A stretch of DNA of 64,000 nucleotides from Veillonella seminalis (GTDB lineage: Bacteria; Bacillota; Negativicutes; Veillonellales; Veillonellaceae): positions 62,001-126,000 of the forward strand of contig NZ_RQUZ01000008.1 of NCBI RefSeq assembly GCF_003992065.1, read 5' to 3'. Shown piece after piece: positions 1-8,884 of the stretch (positions are counted from its first letter, which is position 1; each line of letters opens with the position of its first letter). Below the pieces are notes generated by a model. It was not told the origin of the DNA and ran no database searches. It worked only from the letters and a program-made list of their open reading frames with translations. The position numbers and the translations under genes are program-made.

Positions 1-565
1 TTTTTGCTTCAGGGAATCCTGTATTACCCATATTCGGATTGATAAGGCGTAAATTGTGAACAATGTCGCCACTGCCCAAAATCAACACGCCTTCCTCACG
101 AAGAACGGATAATTTCTGCCCCATGGCAAACCATTCACGTGCATCTGCCTGATAATTAACCGACAATTGTACTACCGGAATTTTAGCATCCGGATACATT
201 TTTAAAAGCGGTGCATAAGCACCATGGTCATAACCGCGGTCTTCCTTAACGGCTACTTCAGCCCCCAGTAAAGATTTAACACGTTCAATCAACTCAGCCG
301 ATGTTTCAGCAGGGTACTGCAATTGATAAATTGGATCCGGGAAGCCGTACATATCATAAATCATGCCCGGTTTTTCATCACCTTGTACAAAACTGCCGGA
401 CGTATACCAGTGAGCGGAAATCATCAAAATAGCCTTAGGACGCGGCGTAAGATTGGCCAATTCTTCCCAATCTTTAGTCCAAGGATTTTCTTCAATCAAA
501 TTCATTGGAGAACCATGACCGATAAACAGTACCGGCATTTTTGACACATTATTGTTTTCACTCAT
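1..565 (-). CDS. ygiD: DODA-type extradiol dioxygenase (4,5-DOPA dioxygenase-like), C-terminus outside window
   Basis: This is the N-terminal 188 codons of a class III extradiol ring-cleavage dioxygenase; the rest lies beyond the left edge. The translation starts MSENNNVSKMPVLFIGHGSP. His17 in the GHGSP motif and His52 in SAHWYT match the metal-binding histidines of the YgiD/LigB family, and GSGDIVHNLR near residue 175 supplies a third conserved His. The family opens catechol rings such as DOPA with a Zn or Fe centre; the substrate in this organism is unknown. The ATG at 563-565 is preceded by a GGGAG ribosome-binding site. It reads as a single gene, with a palindrome in its upstream region. 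Confidence 0.85.
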   Translation of the reverse strand, partial: MSENNNVSKMPVLFIGHGSPMNLIEENPWTKDWEELANLTPRPKAILMISAHWYTSGSFVQGDEKPGMIYDMYGFPDPIYQLQYPAETSAELIERVKSLLGAEVAVKEDRGYDHGAYAPLLKMYPDAKIPVVQLSVNYQADAREWFAMGQKLSVLREEGVLILGSGDIVHNLRLINPNMGNTGFPEAK

Positions 566-673
566 ATTTAAAACTCCCTTTCTTACAAGCCCTTTATTAA
601 TATAATTATAACCTTAGGCTTAACAAAACAAGTATTTATCTTTATACAAATCCTTTTAAAATCATTTTGAAAC

Positions 674-683
674 TGACCGGTCA
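674..683. promoter_or_regulatory. Palindrome upstream of ygiD, possible TetR-type operator
   Basis: TGACCGGTCA is a perfect 10-bp palindrome in the ygiD upstream region. Operators of this kind are common for TetR-family repressors, but no TetR gene is in the window, so the assignment is inference. Confidence 0.3.
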
Positions 684-786
684 ATGGTAATAAATTTCAC
701 TTTGACCATCTGATACCATTATAAGATGTAATTGCAATAATTATAAGTGTTATTTCGAAAATTTTAAATTTAATAAAAACTTAGAT

Positions 787-830
787 AAAAAAATGCCGGC
801 ACATCAGATTAACTGATTGTACCGGTATAA
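787..830 (-). terminator. Rho-independent terminator of msrAB
   Basis: CCGGTACAATCAG and CTGATGTGCCGG (minus-strand sense) form a stem with a short AT loop, followed by a run of seven T on the minus strand. It lies about 70 bp past the msrAB stop. Confidence 0.75.
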
Positions 831-898
831 GCCTTACAACGATTATATGTGCCTATTACGGCAGCACATAACAACATGTTGACTGCAATTTTATAATA

Positions 899-1873
899 TT
901 ATACTTCTTCGTCCAACAATGGTAGCCAAGCACCATAGCCTTCCTTAGCCATATCTTCAGCCTTAATAAAACGCAAGGACTTACTGTTAATGCAGTAGCG
1001 AAGACCGCCCAAATCTTCTTTCCCATCAGGGAAAACATGACCCAAATGGGAGTCACCATGAGCACTGCGCACTTCTACACGAGGACGACCCGGAATGGAA
1101 TGGTCCTCTTTGTAAACTACCGAATTTGCCGTAATCGGACGCGAGAATGCCGGCCAACCGCAACCGGAATTGAATTTAGCAGACGATATAAAAAGCGGTT
1201 CCCCGGTTACGATATCAACATAGATGCCTTTTTCAAAAAAGTCATCATATTCACCGGTAAACGAATGTTCCGTCGCACTTTCCTGGGTAATTGCATACGC
1301 ATCATCACCGATACGTGCTTTTAACGCTTCTTTATCTTCTTTCACATAAGCAGGCAAATCCACCAATGGTTCGTCTGCTTTATATAATGCCACATGGCAA
1401 TAGCCGTTCGGATTTTTATCCAAATAATCTTGATGATAGAGTTCCGCATCAAAGAATTGTTCAAGCGGTAACACTTCAACGGCAAATTTACCTTCCGGAT
1501 CAACTGCTTTAAAAAGGCGTTCAACGCGAGCTTTATCCGCTTCATTGGTATAATAAATGCCCGTACGATACTGTGTACCTACATCGCCGCCCTGTTTATT
1601 CACAGAATAAGGATCAATAATTCTGAGCAAATGAAGTAAAATTTCTTCCAAGGAAATAATGTGTCGATCGTATTCGAGACGCACCGTTTCCGCATGGCCC
1701 GTATCATTATGACAAACCTCTTCATAGGTAGGATTTTCCGTCTTACCGTTCGCATAGCCTACAGCAGTCCCCAAAATACCGGCCACACGTTTAAAATACG
1801 CTTCTACACCCCAGAAGCAGCCACCTGCCACATAGATTGTTCGTTTATCTGCATAAACACTTTGAATAGCCAT
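899..1873 (-). CDS. msrAB: Peptide methionine sulfoxide reductase, MsrA-MsrB fusion
   Basis: The 324-residue protein repairs oxidised methionine in proteins, using thioredoxin-type electrons. Residues about 10-165 are MsrA (methionine-S-sulfoxide), with the catalytic Cys19 in GGCFWG. Residues about 190-310 are MsrB (methionine-R-sulfoxide), with the [10 protein letters not shown] motif and the catalytic Cys294 in RYCINS; this is Cys, not Sec. MsrA-first fusions of this length are common in Firmicutes and pathogens. No signal peptide is visible, so it should act in the cytoplasm. It reads alone, with its own terminator. The neighbouring OhrR-like regulator and Rrf2 factor fit a stress-response neighbourhood, although no shared promoter is seen. 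Confidence 0.95.
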   Translation of the reverse strand: MAIQSVYADKRTIYVAGGCFWGVEAYFKRVAGILGTAVGYANGKTENPTYEEVCHNDTGHAETVRLEYDRHIISLEEILLHLLRIIDPYSVNKQGGDVGTQYRTGIYYTNEADKARVERLFKAVDPEGKFAVEVLPLEQFFDAELYHQDYLDKNPNGYCHVALYKADEPLVDLPAYVKEDKEALKARIGDDAYAITQESATEHSFTGEYDDFFEKGIYVDIVTGEPLFISSAKFNSGCGWPAFSRPITANSVVYKEDHSIPGRPRVEVRSAHGDSHLGHVFPDGKEDLGGLRYCINSKSLRFIKAEDMAKEGYGAWLPLLDEEV

Positions 1874-2047
1874 AAATTGACCTCACTTTCTCTTTTAACT
1901 CTCTTTTAATTCTCTTTTTATCTCATATCATGTCATGCTTATAACACCATATTGCTAATACTATACCACTAAATCGAAATTATTAAAAGTCTGGTATGTA
2001 TTAGTCTCCATAATAATACATATCATTTTCTAAAATCAGCAACCATC

Positions 2048-3250
2048 TTAAAAAGCATCGGCCGCCTTAACACGACGCTGATATACCTGGTACGCTACGA
2101 ACATCAAGAGCACACCGGTTACCAAAAATACATACTGAATGCCGAAAAATGTAGTCACGCCGCTGGCAAATAACGGTCCCACCATACAGCCGAACTGGTT
2201 TGCCGTTGTAGCCATACCAAATACGCGACCGCGGAATGCCGGCTCAGTGTAATGAGCCAACGCCGCACTCAATAATGGGTTTACGCCAACGATGAAGCAA
2301 CCTACCAAAATCTGTAAGCTGCCAAACCAAGTGATACCGAACGGCATACTTTGTAGAAATAAGAATATACCGGTGCCGCAAAGAGCGTAAAACACGGCTT
2401 TAAAATAACCTTTACGTTGTCCGAAGGCAGCCCAAATATTGGTTGTTACCGTACCGGCCAAACCACCGACGCTCAAGATTGTGCCGGCCAAGAGTGCCGC
2501 ACCTTCCATGGTACCCTGCAACTGTCCCACATACAGTGCCAAAATAGGCTGTAGCATTAAAATGGCGGCCTGCATGATGAAATACAACCACAACAAATCA
2601 GTCAGCACCTTGCGGCCTTTTACGAAATTCCAATCTTCACGGAATGACGTCGTTTTAACAGGCTGAGCATCGCCCATATGCGGTTCTTTTACAAAAAAGA
2701 ATACCACTGCACTGGCTATAAATAAAACGCCGCCGGCAATGAAAAATACAGGGCGCATGCCCACAACCGCTTCAATTAGACCTCCCAAAAGCGGTCCTAT
2801 AACATTACCGACAATTAAACCGGTCTGAAAAATCCCCAACGCCGTACCTGTTTTTTCTTTAGGCACACTGAGCGACACCATCGTCATGGCCGCCGGCATA
2901 AAACCGTTCGCAAAACCCATAAGGGCACGTGTCGCAAATAATTGCCACGCGTCTTGCACAAAACCGGTCAAAATATACGAAATACCAATCAAAATACCGG
3001 CCCTGATGGCCATGAGTTTTTTCCCCTTCGTATCGGCCATACGCCCCCAAATCGGAGCCATCACACCGGCTACAAAGAAGGTAATCGAAAATACGACCCC
3101 GGACCAAATAGCCACACTGTCGTGTCCTACGCCCAATTCCAATAAGTATACCGGCAAAAACGGTATCAACATCGTATAACATATAGATAAACCCGTCATA
3201 CAGCCTGTTAACAGCCACACATTACGCATTCCGCCTCTTGCATCTGCCAT
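2048..3250 (-). CDS. MFS multidrug/efflux transporter, 12 TM
   Basis: A 400-residue major facilitator superfamily protein with about 12 hydrophobic segments. The loop 2-3 signature is visible as GRMADTKGKK, and PLLGGLIEA in TM5 resembles the antiporter motif C of drug:H+ exporters. An upstream in-frame ATG at 3301 exists, but the start at 3250 (MADARGG) has an AAGGA site at the right spacing, and the upstream start would lie inside a hairpin. It sits downstream of the OhrR-like MarR gene, probably under its control. The substrate cannot be told from sequence. Function as an exporter is a family-level inference. Confidence 0.85.
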   Translation of the reverse strand: MADARGGMRNVWLLTGCMTGLSICYTMLIPFLPVYLLELGVGHDSVAIWSGVVFSITFFVAGVMAPIWGRMADTKGKKLMAIRAGILIGISYILTGFVQDAWQLFATRALMGFANGFMPAAMTMVSLSVPKEKTGTALGIFQTGLIVGNVIGPLLGGLIEAVVGMRPVFFIAGGVLFIASAVVFFFVKEPHMGDAQPVKTTSFREDWNFVKGRKVLTDLLWLYFIMQAAILMLQPILALYVGQLQGTMEGAALLAGTILSVGGLAGTVTTNIWAAFGQRKGYFKAVFYALCGTGIFLFLQSMPFGITWFGSLQILVGCFIVGVNPLLSAALAHYTEPAFRGRVFGMATTANQFGCMVGPLFASGVTTFFGIQYVFLVTGVLLMFVAYQVYQRRVKAADAF

Positions 3251-3288
3251 ATGATTCCTTCTTTCTTCTATTTTAATAAACAAAGCAA

Positions 3289-3314
3289 AGCTCCTTGACA
3301 ATATTCAAGGAGCT
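3289..3314 (-). terminator. Hairpin between marR and MFS gene
   Basis: AGCTCCTTGA and TCAAGGAGCT form a perfect 10-bp stem with a 6-nt loop, followed on the minus strand by TTTGCTTTG. It lies between the regulator stop and the exporter start, so it may be a partial terminator or attenuator within a two-gene unit, or simply the end of the regulator transcript. Confidence 0.5.
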
Positions 3315-3331
3315 CACACTAATAGCTACAA

Positions 3332-3787
3332 CTATACTTTTTGTTCCCGACCGGTCAGTTGTGCAATCATTTTGTATAACAACTTGTACATGGTCGTAAA
3401 TTCTTCCTCGGTAAGATCGACCACCTGCGCCATGGCTTGCGGCACATGAGCAACACGCTGTTGCAATGCACGACCTTCATCGGTAATGGAAATAATAACG
3501 GTTCGCTCATCCTCTTTAGAGCGAGTCCGTGTCAAAAAGCCTTTCGCTTCCATTTTACGCAATAAAGGCGTAAGCGTACCTGAGTCGAGATATAAATACT
3601 CTCCCAGTGATTTTACGTTCAAATGGCTGTGTTCCCACAAAACCATCATCACAATATATTGCGTATATGTTAAATTTAACGGTTCCAATAACGGCTGATA
3701 GGCTCTGACAATTTCCTTCGCACAGGCGTACAAGGGAAAACATAACTGATTTTTTAAGGCCAGTCCCTCTATATTTGTATCTATCAA
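3332..3787 (-). CDS. MarR-family regulator, OhrR-type organic peroxide sensor
   Basis: A 151-residue winged-helix repressor. It matches the OhrR subgroup closely: QLCFPLYACAKEI near the N-terminus places a Cys at position 16, where Bacillus OhrR has its peroxide-sensing Cys15. Family-typical motifs follow (PLNLTYTQYIVMMVLWEH, YLDSGTLTPLLRKME, RSKEDERTV in the wing). OhrR proteins release DNA when this Cys is oxidised by organic hydroperoxides. No ohr peroxidase is visible nearby; the downstream gene is an MFS exporter, which is the likely target. An additional Cys at about 22 could form a disulfide. The true inducer is unknown. Confidence 0.85.
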   Translation of the reverse strand: MIDTNIEGLALKNQLCFPLYACAKEIVRAYQPLLEPLNLTYTQYIVMMVLWEHSHLNVKSLGEYLYLDSGTLTPLLRKMEAKGFLTRTRSKEDERTVIISITDEGRALQQRVAHVPQAMAQVVDLTEEEFTTMYKLLYKMIAQLTGREQKV

Positions 3788-3826
3788 GGTTTTTCTCCTT
3801 ATCTCAATTAATTAGTTCACAATATA

Positions 3827-3855
3827 ATTCTATACAATGAGACTACCCCTGTCAA
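3827..3855 (-). promoter_or_regulatory. Sigma-70 promoter of the OhrR-type regulator
   Basis: On the minus strand TTGACA (3850-3855) and TAGAAT (3827-3832) are separated by 17 bp. The start codon lies 40 bp downstream, and AT-rich repeats around the -10 could hold the repressor's own operator. Confidence 0.7.
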
Positions 3856-3916
3856 GGTGAGTGCCCCGTGTCAAAAAGTTAAATATTTCAGCACGAATTT
3901 GAATCGCAGGTGCTAA

Positions 3917-3993
3917 AAAGAAAAACACCTTCCGGCATCAGCCCGCAGTTTTACCGTAAAAAGTAAATGCAGATTGTACCACGCAAAGGTGTT
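3917..3993 (-). terminator. Terminator-like structured element downstream of the Rrf2 gene
   Basis: On the minus strand AACACCTT (3986-3993) pairs with AAGGTGTT (3924-3931), followed by TTTCTTTTT. The roughly 55-nt loop is long and GC-rich in part, so it is more complex than a plain terminator. It is placed where the Rrf2 transcript should end. Confidence 0.5.
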
Positions 3994-4102
3994 CTATAAC
4001 CGTAAAAGTTATTACCATACTCGTTAACTTTATTAGCCATTATCGTATACTTTATCGCTATTTACTTTTTACTACAGTACTATTCGTTACGACTGCACTT
4101 AA

Positions 4103-4627
4103 TTAAGCGGGCGTACTTTTGCTCGTCACTTCAGTCGAAGTATCGGCTTTCACATCATCGGCACTTTCATGTTCTACCTGATGAGCCTCTTCGTCATCGT
4201 CTGATTCATCAGATACGTCGAACTTTTTATCCAACACATCTTGCAACGTTAACTTTTCCATATACTCTTTAAATTGAGCCTGCATGTGTTCCCATAAAGG
4301 CAAAGTCATACAAGTCTTGCTGCGAGGACACTGATTTACTTCATCCTCCAAGCAAGCTACGAGAGCAATGGAATCTTCCGCAGCGCGCAAAATATCATAT
4401 ACCGTGTAATCTTTCGGCTCCATCGACAAGCGATACCCGCCGTACTTACCACGTACACTTTTTACATAACCGGCTGCACTTAAGCGAGCCACAATACCTT
4501 CTAAATATTTATCGGAAATACGCTGACGTTCCGCAATTTCGCGGATAGACACGTTCTTCTTAGTACCATGTTCTGCAAGGTCAACTAATACGCGTAAAGC
4601 ATAACGACCCTTAGTTGAAATTTTCAT
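4103..4627 (-). CDS. Rrf2-family Fe-S regulator (IscR/CymR-like)
   Basis: A 174-residue regulator. Residues 1-80 form the Rrf2 winged helix (MKISTKGRYALRVLVDLAEH, DKYLEGIVARLSAAGYVKS, GKYGGYRLS). Cys92, Cys100 and Cys106 stand where E. coli IscR has its three cluster ligands (92, 98, 104), so an Fe-S cluster is likely. After the common domain (about residue 137) comes an unusual acidic, Ser/Thr-rich tail (DVSDESDDDEEAH) that IscR and CymR lack. No isc or suf genes follow in the window. It may sense iron-sulfur status, redox state or cysteine supply; which one cannot be decided. Confidence 0.85.
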   Translation of the reverse strand: MKISTKGRYALRVLVDLAEHGTKKNVSIREIAERQRISDKYLEGIVARLSAAGYVKSVRGKYGGYRLSMEPKDYTVYDILRAAEDSIALVACLEDEVNQCPRSKTCMTLPLWEHMQAQFKEYMEKLTLQDVLDKKFDVSDESDDDEEAHQVEHESADDVKADTSTEVTSKSTPA

Positions 4628-4666
4628 AGTTCATATACCTCTTTCACAGTAGGAATTACTAAGTTC

Positions 4667-4714
4667 ATTATATCACAAGTTTTATCCCCTATCAAAGAGG
4701 GGAATTAAAATTCC
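4667..4714 (-). promoter_or_regulatory. Promoter and palindromes upstream of the Rrf2 gene
   Basis: TTGATA (4690-4695) and TATAAT (4667-4672) lie 17 bp apart on the minus strand. The palindrome GGAATTTTAATTCC at 4701-4714 abuts the -35, a second GGAATT half-site lies at 4652-4657, and CCCCT/AGGGG arms surround the -35. This layout suggests autoregulation. Confidence 0.65.
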
Positions 4715-4851
4715 TACCTGCTTCTCGCTATTTTCTTGTTATTTTTCTGATTTACCTTTCTATTTTTCTCTATTTACCTCTCTACTTTTCTGATTTACCA
4801 TGATACAATAATGGTGAATTTATAATTCTATAACATACAGGAGGTCATCAT

Positions 4852-6219
4852 ATGTTAGAAAAGCTGTTTGCACTCAGTGAGCGTAAGACAACGGTGAAAG
4901 GTGAAATCATCGCCGGTTTAACCACCTTTATCACCATGGCGTATATTCTCTTCTTGGCGCCGAATCTGCTCAGTATTGCCGGCATGGATAAAGACGCGGT
5001 CCTCATCGCCACAGCCTTAGGCGGCGGTATCATTACGATTGCCATGGGGCTCATCGTTAACTATCCGATTTGTTTGGCACCGGGCGTAGGCCTGCTCGCC
5101 TTTTACACCTTTACCGTCGTACTCGGTATGGGCGTCGCTTGGCAAACCGCATTGGGGGCTGTATTTATTTCCGGTATTGTTTTCTTAATCTTAACCCTCA
5201 CCACGGTACGCCAACATATTGTTGAAGGCATCCCGGCTTCTATGAAAATCGCCATTACCGTCGGTATCGGTCTTTTCATTACTATTATCGGCTTGAAATT
5301 ATCCGGTCTCATGGCGATTACCTTATCCTTGTCGCCTGACAGCTTGGCTCAAGTTATTGCCACTAAAGGTCATTCCACACCGGGTTCTTCCGAAACCATT
5401 CTCACCTTAGGTAATCTCTTGGATCCACAAGTAGCATTAGCCCTCTTCGGCCTCGTTTTCACAGCCCTCTTGATGGCCCGCAACGTACAGGGCTCCTTCA
5501 TTATCGGCGCCGTTGTAACCAGTATCCTAGCGTATGCAACCGGCAATGCTCAATTACCTGAAAACTTCTCCATTATTGCAGTGCCTGACTTCAGCAAAGC
5601 CGCTTTCTTCCAATTAGATATCGGCAGTGCTATGAGCATGGGCCTCGTAACCATTATTTTCTCATTCACATTCGTTGAATTATTCGACTCCATGGGTACC
5701 TTAATCGGGACAGCTACCAAAGCCGGTATTGCTAATCCTAAAGAAGGTAAATTCCCGGGCCTCGGCAAAGCCATGACCGTTGATGCCGTCGGCGTAAGCT
5801 TCGGTGCCCTTTTAGGTGCCAGCACCATTACCGCTTTCGTTGAAAGTGCGGCCGGTGTCGGTGCCGGTGGTCGTACCGGTTTAACCGCCGTTACTTGCGG
5901 TATCTTGTTCCTCTTAGCCTTACTTTTCGCTCCGTTAATTACCCTCGTACCTAACTGTGCGACAGCACCAATCTTAATCTTGGTTGGTGCTTTGATGATG
6001 GAACCGATTCGCGACATCGACTTCTCCGATTGGACCGAAGCCTTCCCGGCTTTCATGGTTATCGCTTTGATGCCTTTCACTTACAGCATCGCTAACGGCG
6101 TATCTGCCGGTCTTATCATGTACCCGCTTCTTAAAATCGTTGCCGGCCGTACTAAAGAAGTACACTGGATTATGTATCCGTTGGCTATCATCGTACTGAT
6201 TCGTTACATTTGGTACTAA
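4852..6219 (+). CDS. AzgA-family purine (guanine/hypoxanthine) permease
   Basis: A 455-residue inner-membrane transporter of the NCS2/AzgA family, which takes up guanine, hypoxanthine or adenine with protons. Visible family marks are the N-terminal GEIIAGLTTFITMAYILFL, NYPICLAPGVGLLAFYTF, FTFVELFDSMGTLIG and GASTITAFVESAAGVGAGGR. About 12-14 hydrophobic segments are present, and the length matches PbuG/PbuO. The ATG follows a strong GGAGGTCATCAT site. It is a single gene on the plus strand between minus-strand genes, ending in a bidirectional terminator. The choice between guanine and adenine cannot be made from sequence. No purine riboswitch is recognised upstream. Confidence 0.9.
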   Translation: MLEKLFALSERKTTVKGEIIAGLTTFITMAYILFLAPNLLSIAGMDKDAVLIATALGGGIITIAMGLIVNYPICLAPGVGLLAFYTFTVVLGMGVAWQTALGAVFISGIVFLILTLTTVRQHIVEGIPASMKIAITVGIGLFITIIGLKLSGLMAITLSLSPDSLAQVIATKGHSTPGSSETILTLGNLLDPQVALALFGLVFTALLMARNVQGSFIIGAVVTSILAYATGNAQLPENFSIIAVPDFSKAAFFQLDIGSAMSMGLVTIIFSFTFVELFDSMGTLIGTATKAGIANPKEGKFPGLGKAMTVDAVGVSFGALLGASTITAFVESAAGVGAGGRTGLTAVTCGILFLLALLFAPLITLVPNCATAPILILVGALMMEPIRDIDFSDWTEAFPAFMVIALMPFTYSIANGVSAGLIMYPLLKIVAGRTKEVHWIMYPLAIIVLIRYIWY

Positions 6220-6279
6220 GATGTTTTTTTGAAAAAATCAATGAACTAATCTAAAAAATAGCTCTTAAGGGCTAAACAA

Positions 6280-6336
6280 AAGACTTATCTCTAATCCGCA
6301 TCACTTAAAAGCGGTGTGATAGAGATAAGTCTTTTT
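6280..6336. terminator. Bidirectional terminator between purine permease and EIIC
   Basis: AGACTTATCTCT and AGAGATAAGTCT form a 12-bp stem with an inner GC-rich segment. TTTTTT follows on the plus strand and TTTTG on the minus strand, so it can serve both convergent genes. Confidence 0.85.
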
Positions 6337-7553
6337 TATGCTTCAACATCGTGAAAACCAACAACCAAAGTCAATATGAAGCTAAGGCCAAAGGCAATGC
6401 CTAAAGCTGTTACATACCACATAAAGGACGGCCCCATAAATACAGGTAATGTAGTAACTGCCGGAATAGCAAAGGCTGCTGCACTTACTTTAAAGAAACC
6501 TGCCAAAGCACCGCCTAAACCACCGGCAATACAAGCACAAACCATGGGCCTTTTCAAACGCAAGGTAACACCGAATACAGCCGGTTCCGTAACTCCTAAC
6601 AGAGCAATGAGCCCCGCTGAAAAAGCTTCCGTCTTAAACACTTTATTTTTACTCCGTAAAGCTACCGCCAACGCCGCCCCTGCTTGAGCGAACATGGCTG
6701 TACCGAATAATGGCATTAAAGTATCAAAACCATAAACAGCCACATTATTAATAGCAATCGGGAAAAAGCCCCATTGCAAGCCCAACATCCCGATAAACGG
6801 CTGCAACGTACCGACAATAAGACCGGCTACCAACGGACTAAGCCCATAAACCAATTCATAGCCTATGCCCAATAAAGCACCGAGCCAGGTGCCAATCGGC
6901 CCTAAAACAACCAAAGTAAAGGGAATCATCACAATAATACAGAGTGGCGGTGTAAACAGCCCTCGCACCGCTTCAGGAAAAATCTTTTTACCTAAACGCT
7001 CTACATATTGCAGACAGAAAACGGCCAACAAAATCGGAATAACCGAGGACGGATACATAACCTGACCTACCGGCCAGCCGAATAATTCCGGTCCCTGCCA
7101 ACCACCGGCTTCACCGACATTGCCGAACATCGTTGCCACCGCACTACCGTCACCGGCTTGCTCCATAGTTGCCGCCAAGATTTGCACCAATGCCTCTACC
7201 GATTCCATACCACCGGCACCCGGTGCTTTCATAAGTTGCGTCACATCCGGATACACCAACACACAGGCCAATAACATAGCCGTAAACGGATCCGTATTAA
7301 AACGCTTCGCCGCCGTGTACGCTAAAAATACAGGTATAAAGTAGAAGAACGCATCACTCATAGCATTTAAAATAACATACGTGCTCGTTCCTTCTGCTAC
7401 CAGATGATTAACCGTGAGCAAAATAAAGATGCCTTTTAATATCCCGGTAGATACAAGTAAGGCGATAATAGGTAAAAACAGGGCCGACAGAAGGTCTATA
7501 GCACCATTAGCGAAGCTTTTAAAGCGTGTATATATAGAAGCCGTTGCAGACAT
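6336..7553 (-). CDS. PTS EIIC domain protein, glucose/beta-glucoside superfamily, without EIIA or EIIB
   Basis: A 405-residue membrane protein consisting only of the PTS EIIC fold: about ten hydrophobic segments, AMSDAFFYFIPVFLAYTAAKRF, and GVTEPAVFGVTLRLKRP near residues 320-335, which is the sugar-binding signature region of this superfamily. Phosphotransferase sugar uptake normally needs EIIA and EIIB domains; neither is fused nor adjacent here. The protein could borrow EIIA/EIIB encoded elsewhere, or act as a facilitator or sensor. The ATG is preceded by AAAGGAG. It is a single gene. Convergent with the purine permease, sharing its terminator. Confidence 0.85.
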   Translation of the reverse strand: MSATASIYTRFKSFANGAIDLLSALFLPIIALLVSTGILKGIFILLTVNHLVAEGTSTYVILNAMSDAFFYFIPVFLAYTAAKRFNTDPFTAMLLACVLVYPDVTQLMKAPGAGGMESVEALVQILAATMEQAGDGSAVATMFGNVGEAGGWQGPELFGWPVGQVMYPSSVIPILLAVFCLQYVERLGKKIFPEAVRGLFTPPLCIIVMIPFTLVVLGPIGTWLGALLGIGYELVYGLSPLVAGLIVGTLQPFIGMLGLQWGFFPIAINNVAVYGFDTLMPLFGTAMFAQAGAALAVALRSKNKVFKTEAFSAGLIALLGVTEPAVFGVTLRLKRPMVCACIAGGLGGALAGFFKVSAAAFAIPAVTTLPVFMGPSFMWYVTALGIAFGLSFILTLVVGFHDVEA

Positions 7554-7637
7554 GAAATACTCCTTTAGAATAAAACTGAATATATTTTACTTATTCATTG
7601 TGCTTTTGTAAGCCAATCTAAGTATAGCAAAAGAGAG

Positions 7638-7660
7638 CCCCCTCGACAATTTCGAGGGGG
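7638..7660 (-). terminator. Hairpin downstream of the restriction-modification operon
   Basis: CCCCCTCGA and TCGAGGGGG form a perfect 9-bp GC-rich stem with a 5-nt loop. TTTT follows on the plus strand and CTCTCTTTTG on the minus strand; the position 30 bp after the ASCH gene suggests it ends that operon. Confidence 0.75.
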
Positions 7661-7690
7661 TTTTAAGGTTCATGAGTTTCTATTTAAAAT

Positions 7691-8077
7691 TTATTCTTCT
7701 CTGTAATCAGATAGGTCAATAATACCTAGTGATTCCCAATAATCAGCAATATCATCCGCATCATGAATATCCACAATCTTAGGTTCACAGTCTAAATTAT
7801 AGAGATTTAACTTACATTTAGTCTCAAAGGGCTCAATTAATCTAACATTGCGTAAATGCCAATCGTACAAACCGGCTTCCCGCTTGTTAGGTTTAATATC
7901 ATATAATTCGACTATACAAATCGCCATGGACCGTGGTAAATCTTTACCTTGGTTCTTAGCCGTAGCACAAATAAGGATATCACCTCTATATGGCGTCTTC
8001 CACGTACGATACTCTATTTTTTTATCACCGACGGCTACGGCTGTGGCGTATATCGGCCAGAGTGCTAATGCTCGCAT
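7691..8077 (-). CDS. ASCH-domain protein (PUA-like fold), in restriction-modification operon
   Basis: A 128-residue protein with the ASCH pattern: MRALALWPIYATAVAVGDKK, then IEYRTWKTPYRGDILICA, which matches the G-K-K-x-E-x-R and RG-x-hhI blocks of the family. ASCH domains have the PUA fold and are thought to bind RNA or modified bases; some are nucleases or amidohydrolases acting on modified cytidine. It is the last gene of a four-gene unit with two DNA methyltransferases and a DpnII-type endonuclease, 38 bp after the preceding stop. The context suggests a role in defence or in sensing modified nucleic acid, but no specific activity is shown. Confidence 0.75.
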   Translation of the reverse strand: MRALALWPIYATAVAVGDKKIEYRTWKTPYRGDILICATAKNQGKDLPRSMAICIVELYDIKPNKREAGLYDWHLRNVRLIEPFETKCKLNLYNLDCEPKIVDIHDADDIADYWESLGIIDLSDYREE

Positions 8078-8115
8078 AATAAAACTCCTAATCTTGATTT
8101 ATCTGCAACAACCTA

Positions 8116-8865
8116 TTATTTTCTAAATACGAACAGATACTCATGGGCAATTAATAAAAAGTTATATTTAACACTATTAGTTTTCCAATAACCCGTTGCC
8201 CGACAATTATGTTGCTCTTTAATAATTAACTCTTTTAAAGTGAATCCAGCGTCTTGGAATATTTTCATAACGTCAAATGACATAGGCTGCATACACCCCT
8301 TTTGCCGCGTATCTCCCATAAGAACGGCACAAAACTTATCTTTCTTTAAAACTCGATAACATTCATTGGCAACCGGTTTCATCGCTTCTAAAAAATCTTT
8401 GATTTTAAGCTGTGATAAATCTTCCGGAATGCCATCACTATACTTAATAATATTTGCATAAGGAGGATGCGTGCAAATCAGATCAATACTTTCATCCGTA
8501 ACGAAATCAAGGTTTCTGGCATCGCCTTTACGCAACAAAACTTTACCTTCAGCACCATCATGCTCAAAATCTATTTTTTCTTCACATCGTGCCAGTGCCA
8601 TATCATTGCAATCTACGCCAACAATATTGCGATTCAATAATTTAGCTTCAACCAAAGTTGTTCCCCCACCGGCAAATTGATCTAAAACTAAATCACCCTC
8701 TTGGGAATATCTTAACAATATATTTCTTGGAATGTACGGTGACCAATTACCACGCCATTTAGCATCGTGAGTTGCCCAATCACCTCGTTTGGGAAACGAC
8801 CAATGAGTTGTCATTTCTAACTCAAAATCTTCCGGCTCCCATTTTTTTATTTTTTTCACGGTCAT
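8116..8865 (-). CDS. DNA methyltransferase, N4/N6 amino type, second methylase of DpnII-type system
   Basis: A 249-residue methyltransferase. The AdoMet motif I (LDQFAGGGTT) is at residues 61-70 and the catalytic motif IV is THPPYA at 132-137, so motif I precedes motif IV with a short gap. DpnA/MboC, the usual second methylases of this system type, have the opposite order and a DPPY motif, so this protein is from another branch. The N-terminal WRGNWSPYIPRN resembles the motif X region. HPPY is compatible with adenine-N6 or cytosine-N4 methylation; the base cannot be decided. Its start lies 19 bp after the endonuclease stop, within the same operon. Its target, GATC or another site, is unknown. 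Confidence 0.8.
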   Translation of the reverse strand: MTVKKIKKWEPEDFELEMTTHWSFPKRGDWATHDAKWRGNWSPYIPRNILLRYSQEGDLVLDQFAGGGTTLVEAKLLNRNIVGVDCNDMALARCEEKIDFEHDGAEGKVLLRKGDARNLDFVTDESIDLICTHPPYANIIKYSDGIPEDLSQLKIKDFLEAMKPVANECYRVLKKDKFCAVLMGDTRQKGCMQPMSFDVMKIFQDAGFTLKELIIKEQHNCRATGYWKTNSVKYNFLLIAHEYLFVFRK

Positions 8866-8884
8866 TTCTTACAACTACACTTCC

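Larger units (their letters stand above)
566..898. other. Intergenic region between ygiD and msrAB
   Basis: No gene is visible here. It holds the msrAB terminator hairpin (about 787-830) and, 110 bp upstream of ygiD, the 10-bp palindrome TGACCGGTCA at 674-683, with a related GGTCAA/TTTGACC arm pair flanking it. The rest is AT-rich. Confidence 0.5.

Noticed and set aside
5550-6080. 176-codon minus-strand frame
   Set aside because: It is antisense to the purine permease and has no family pattern.
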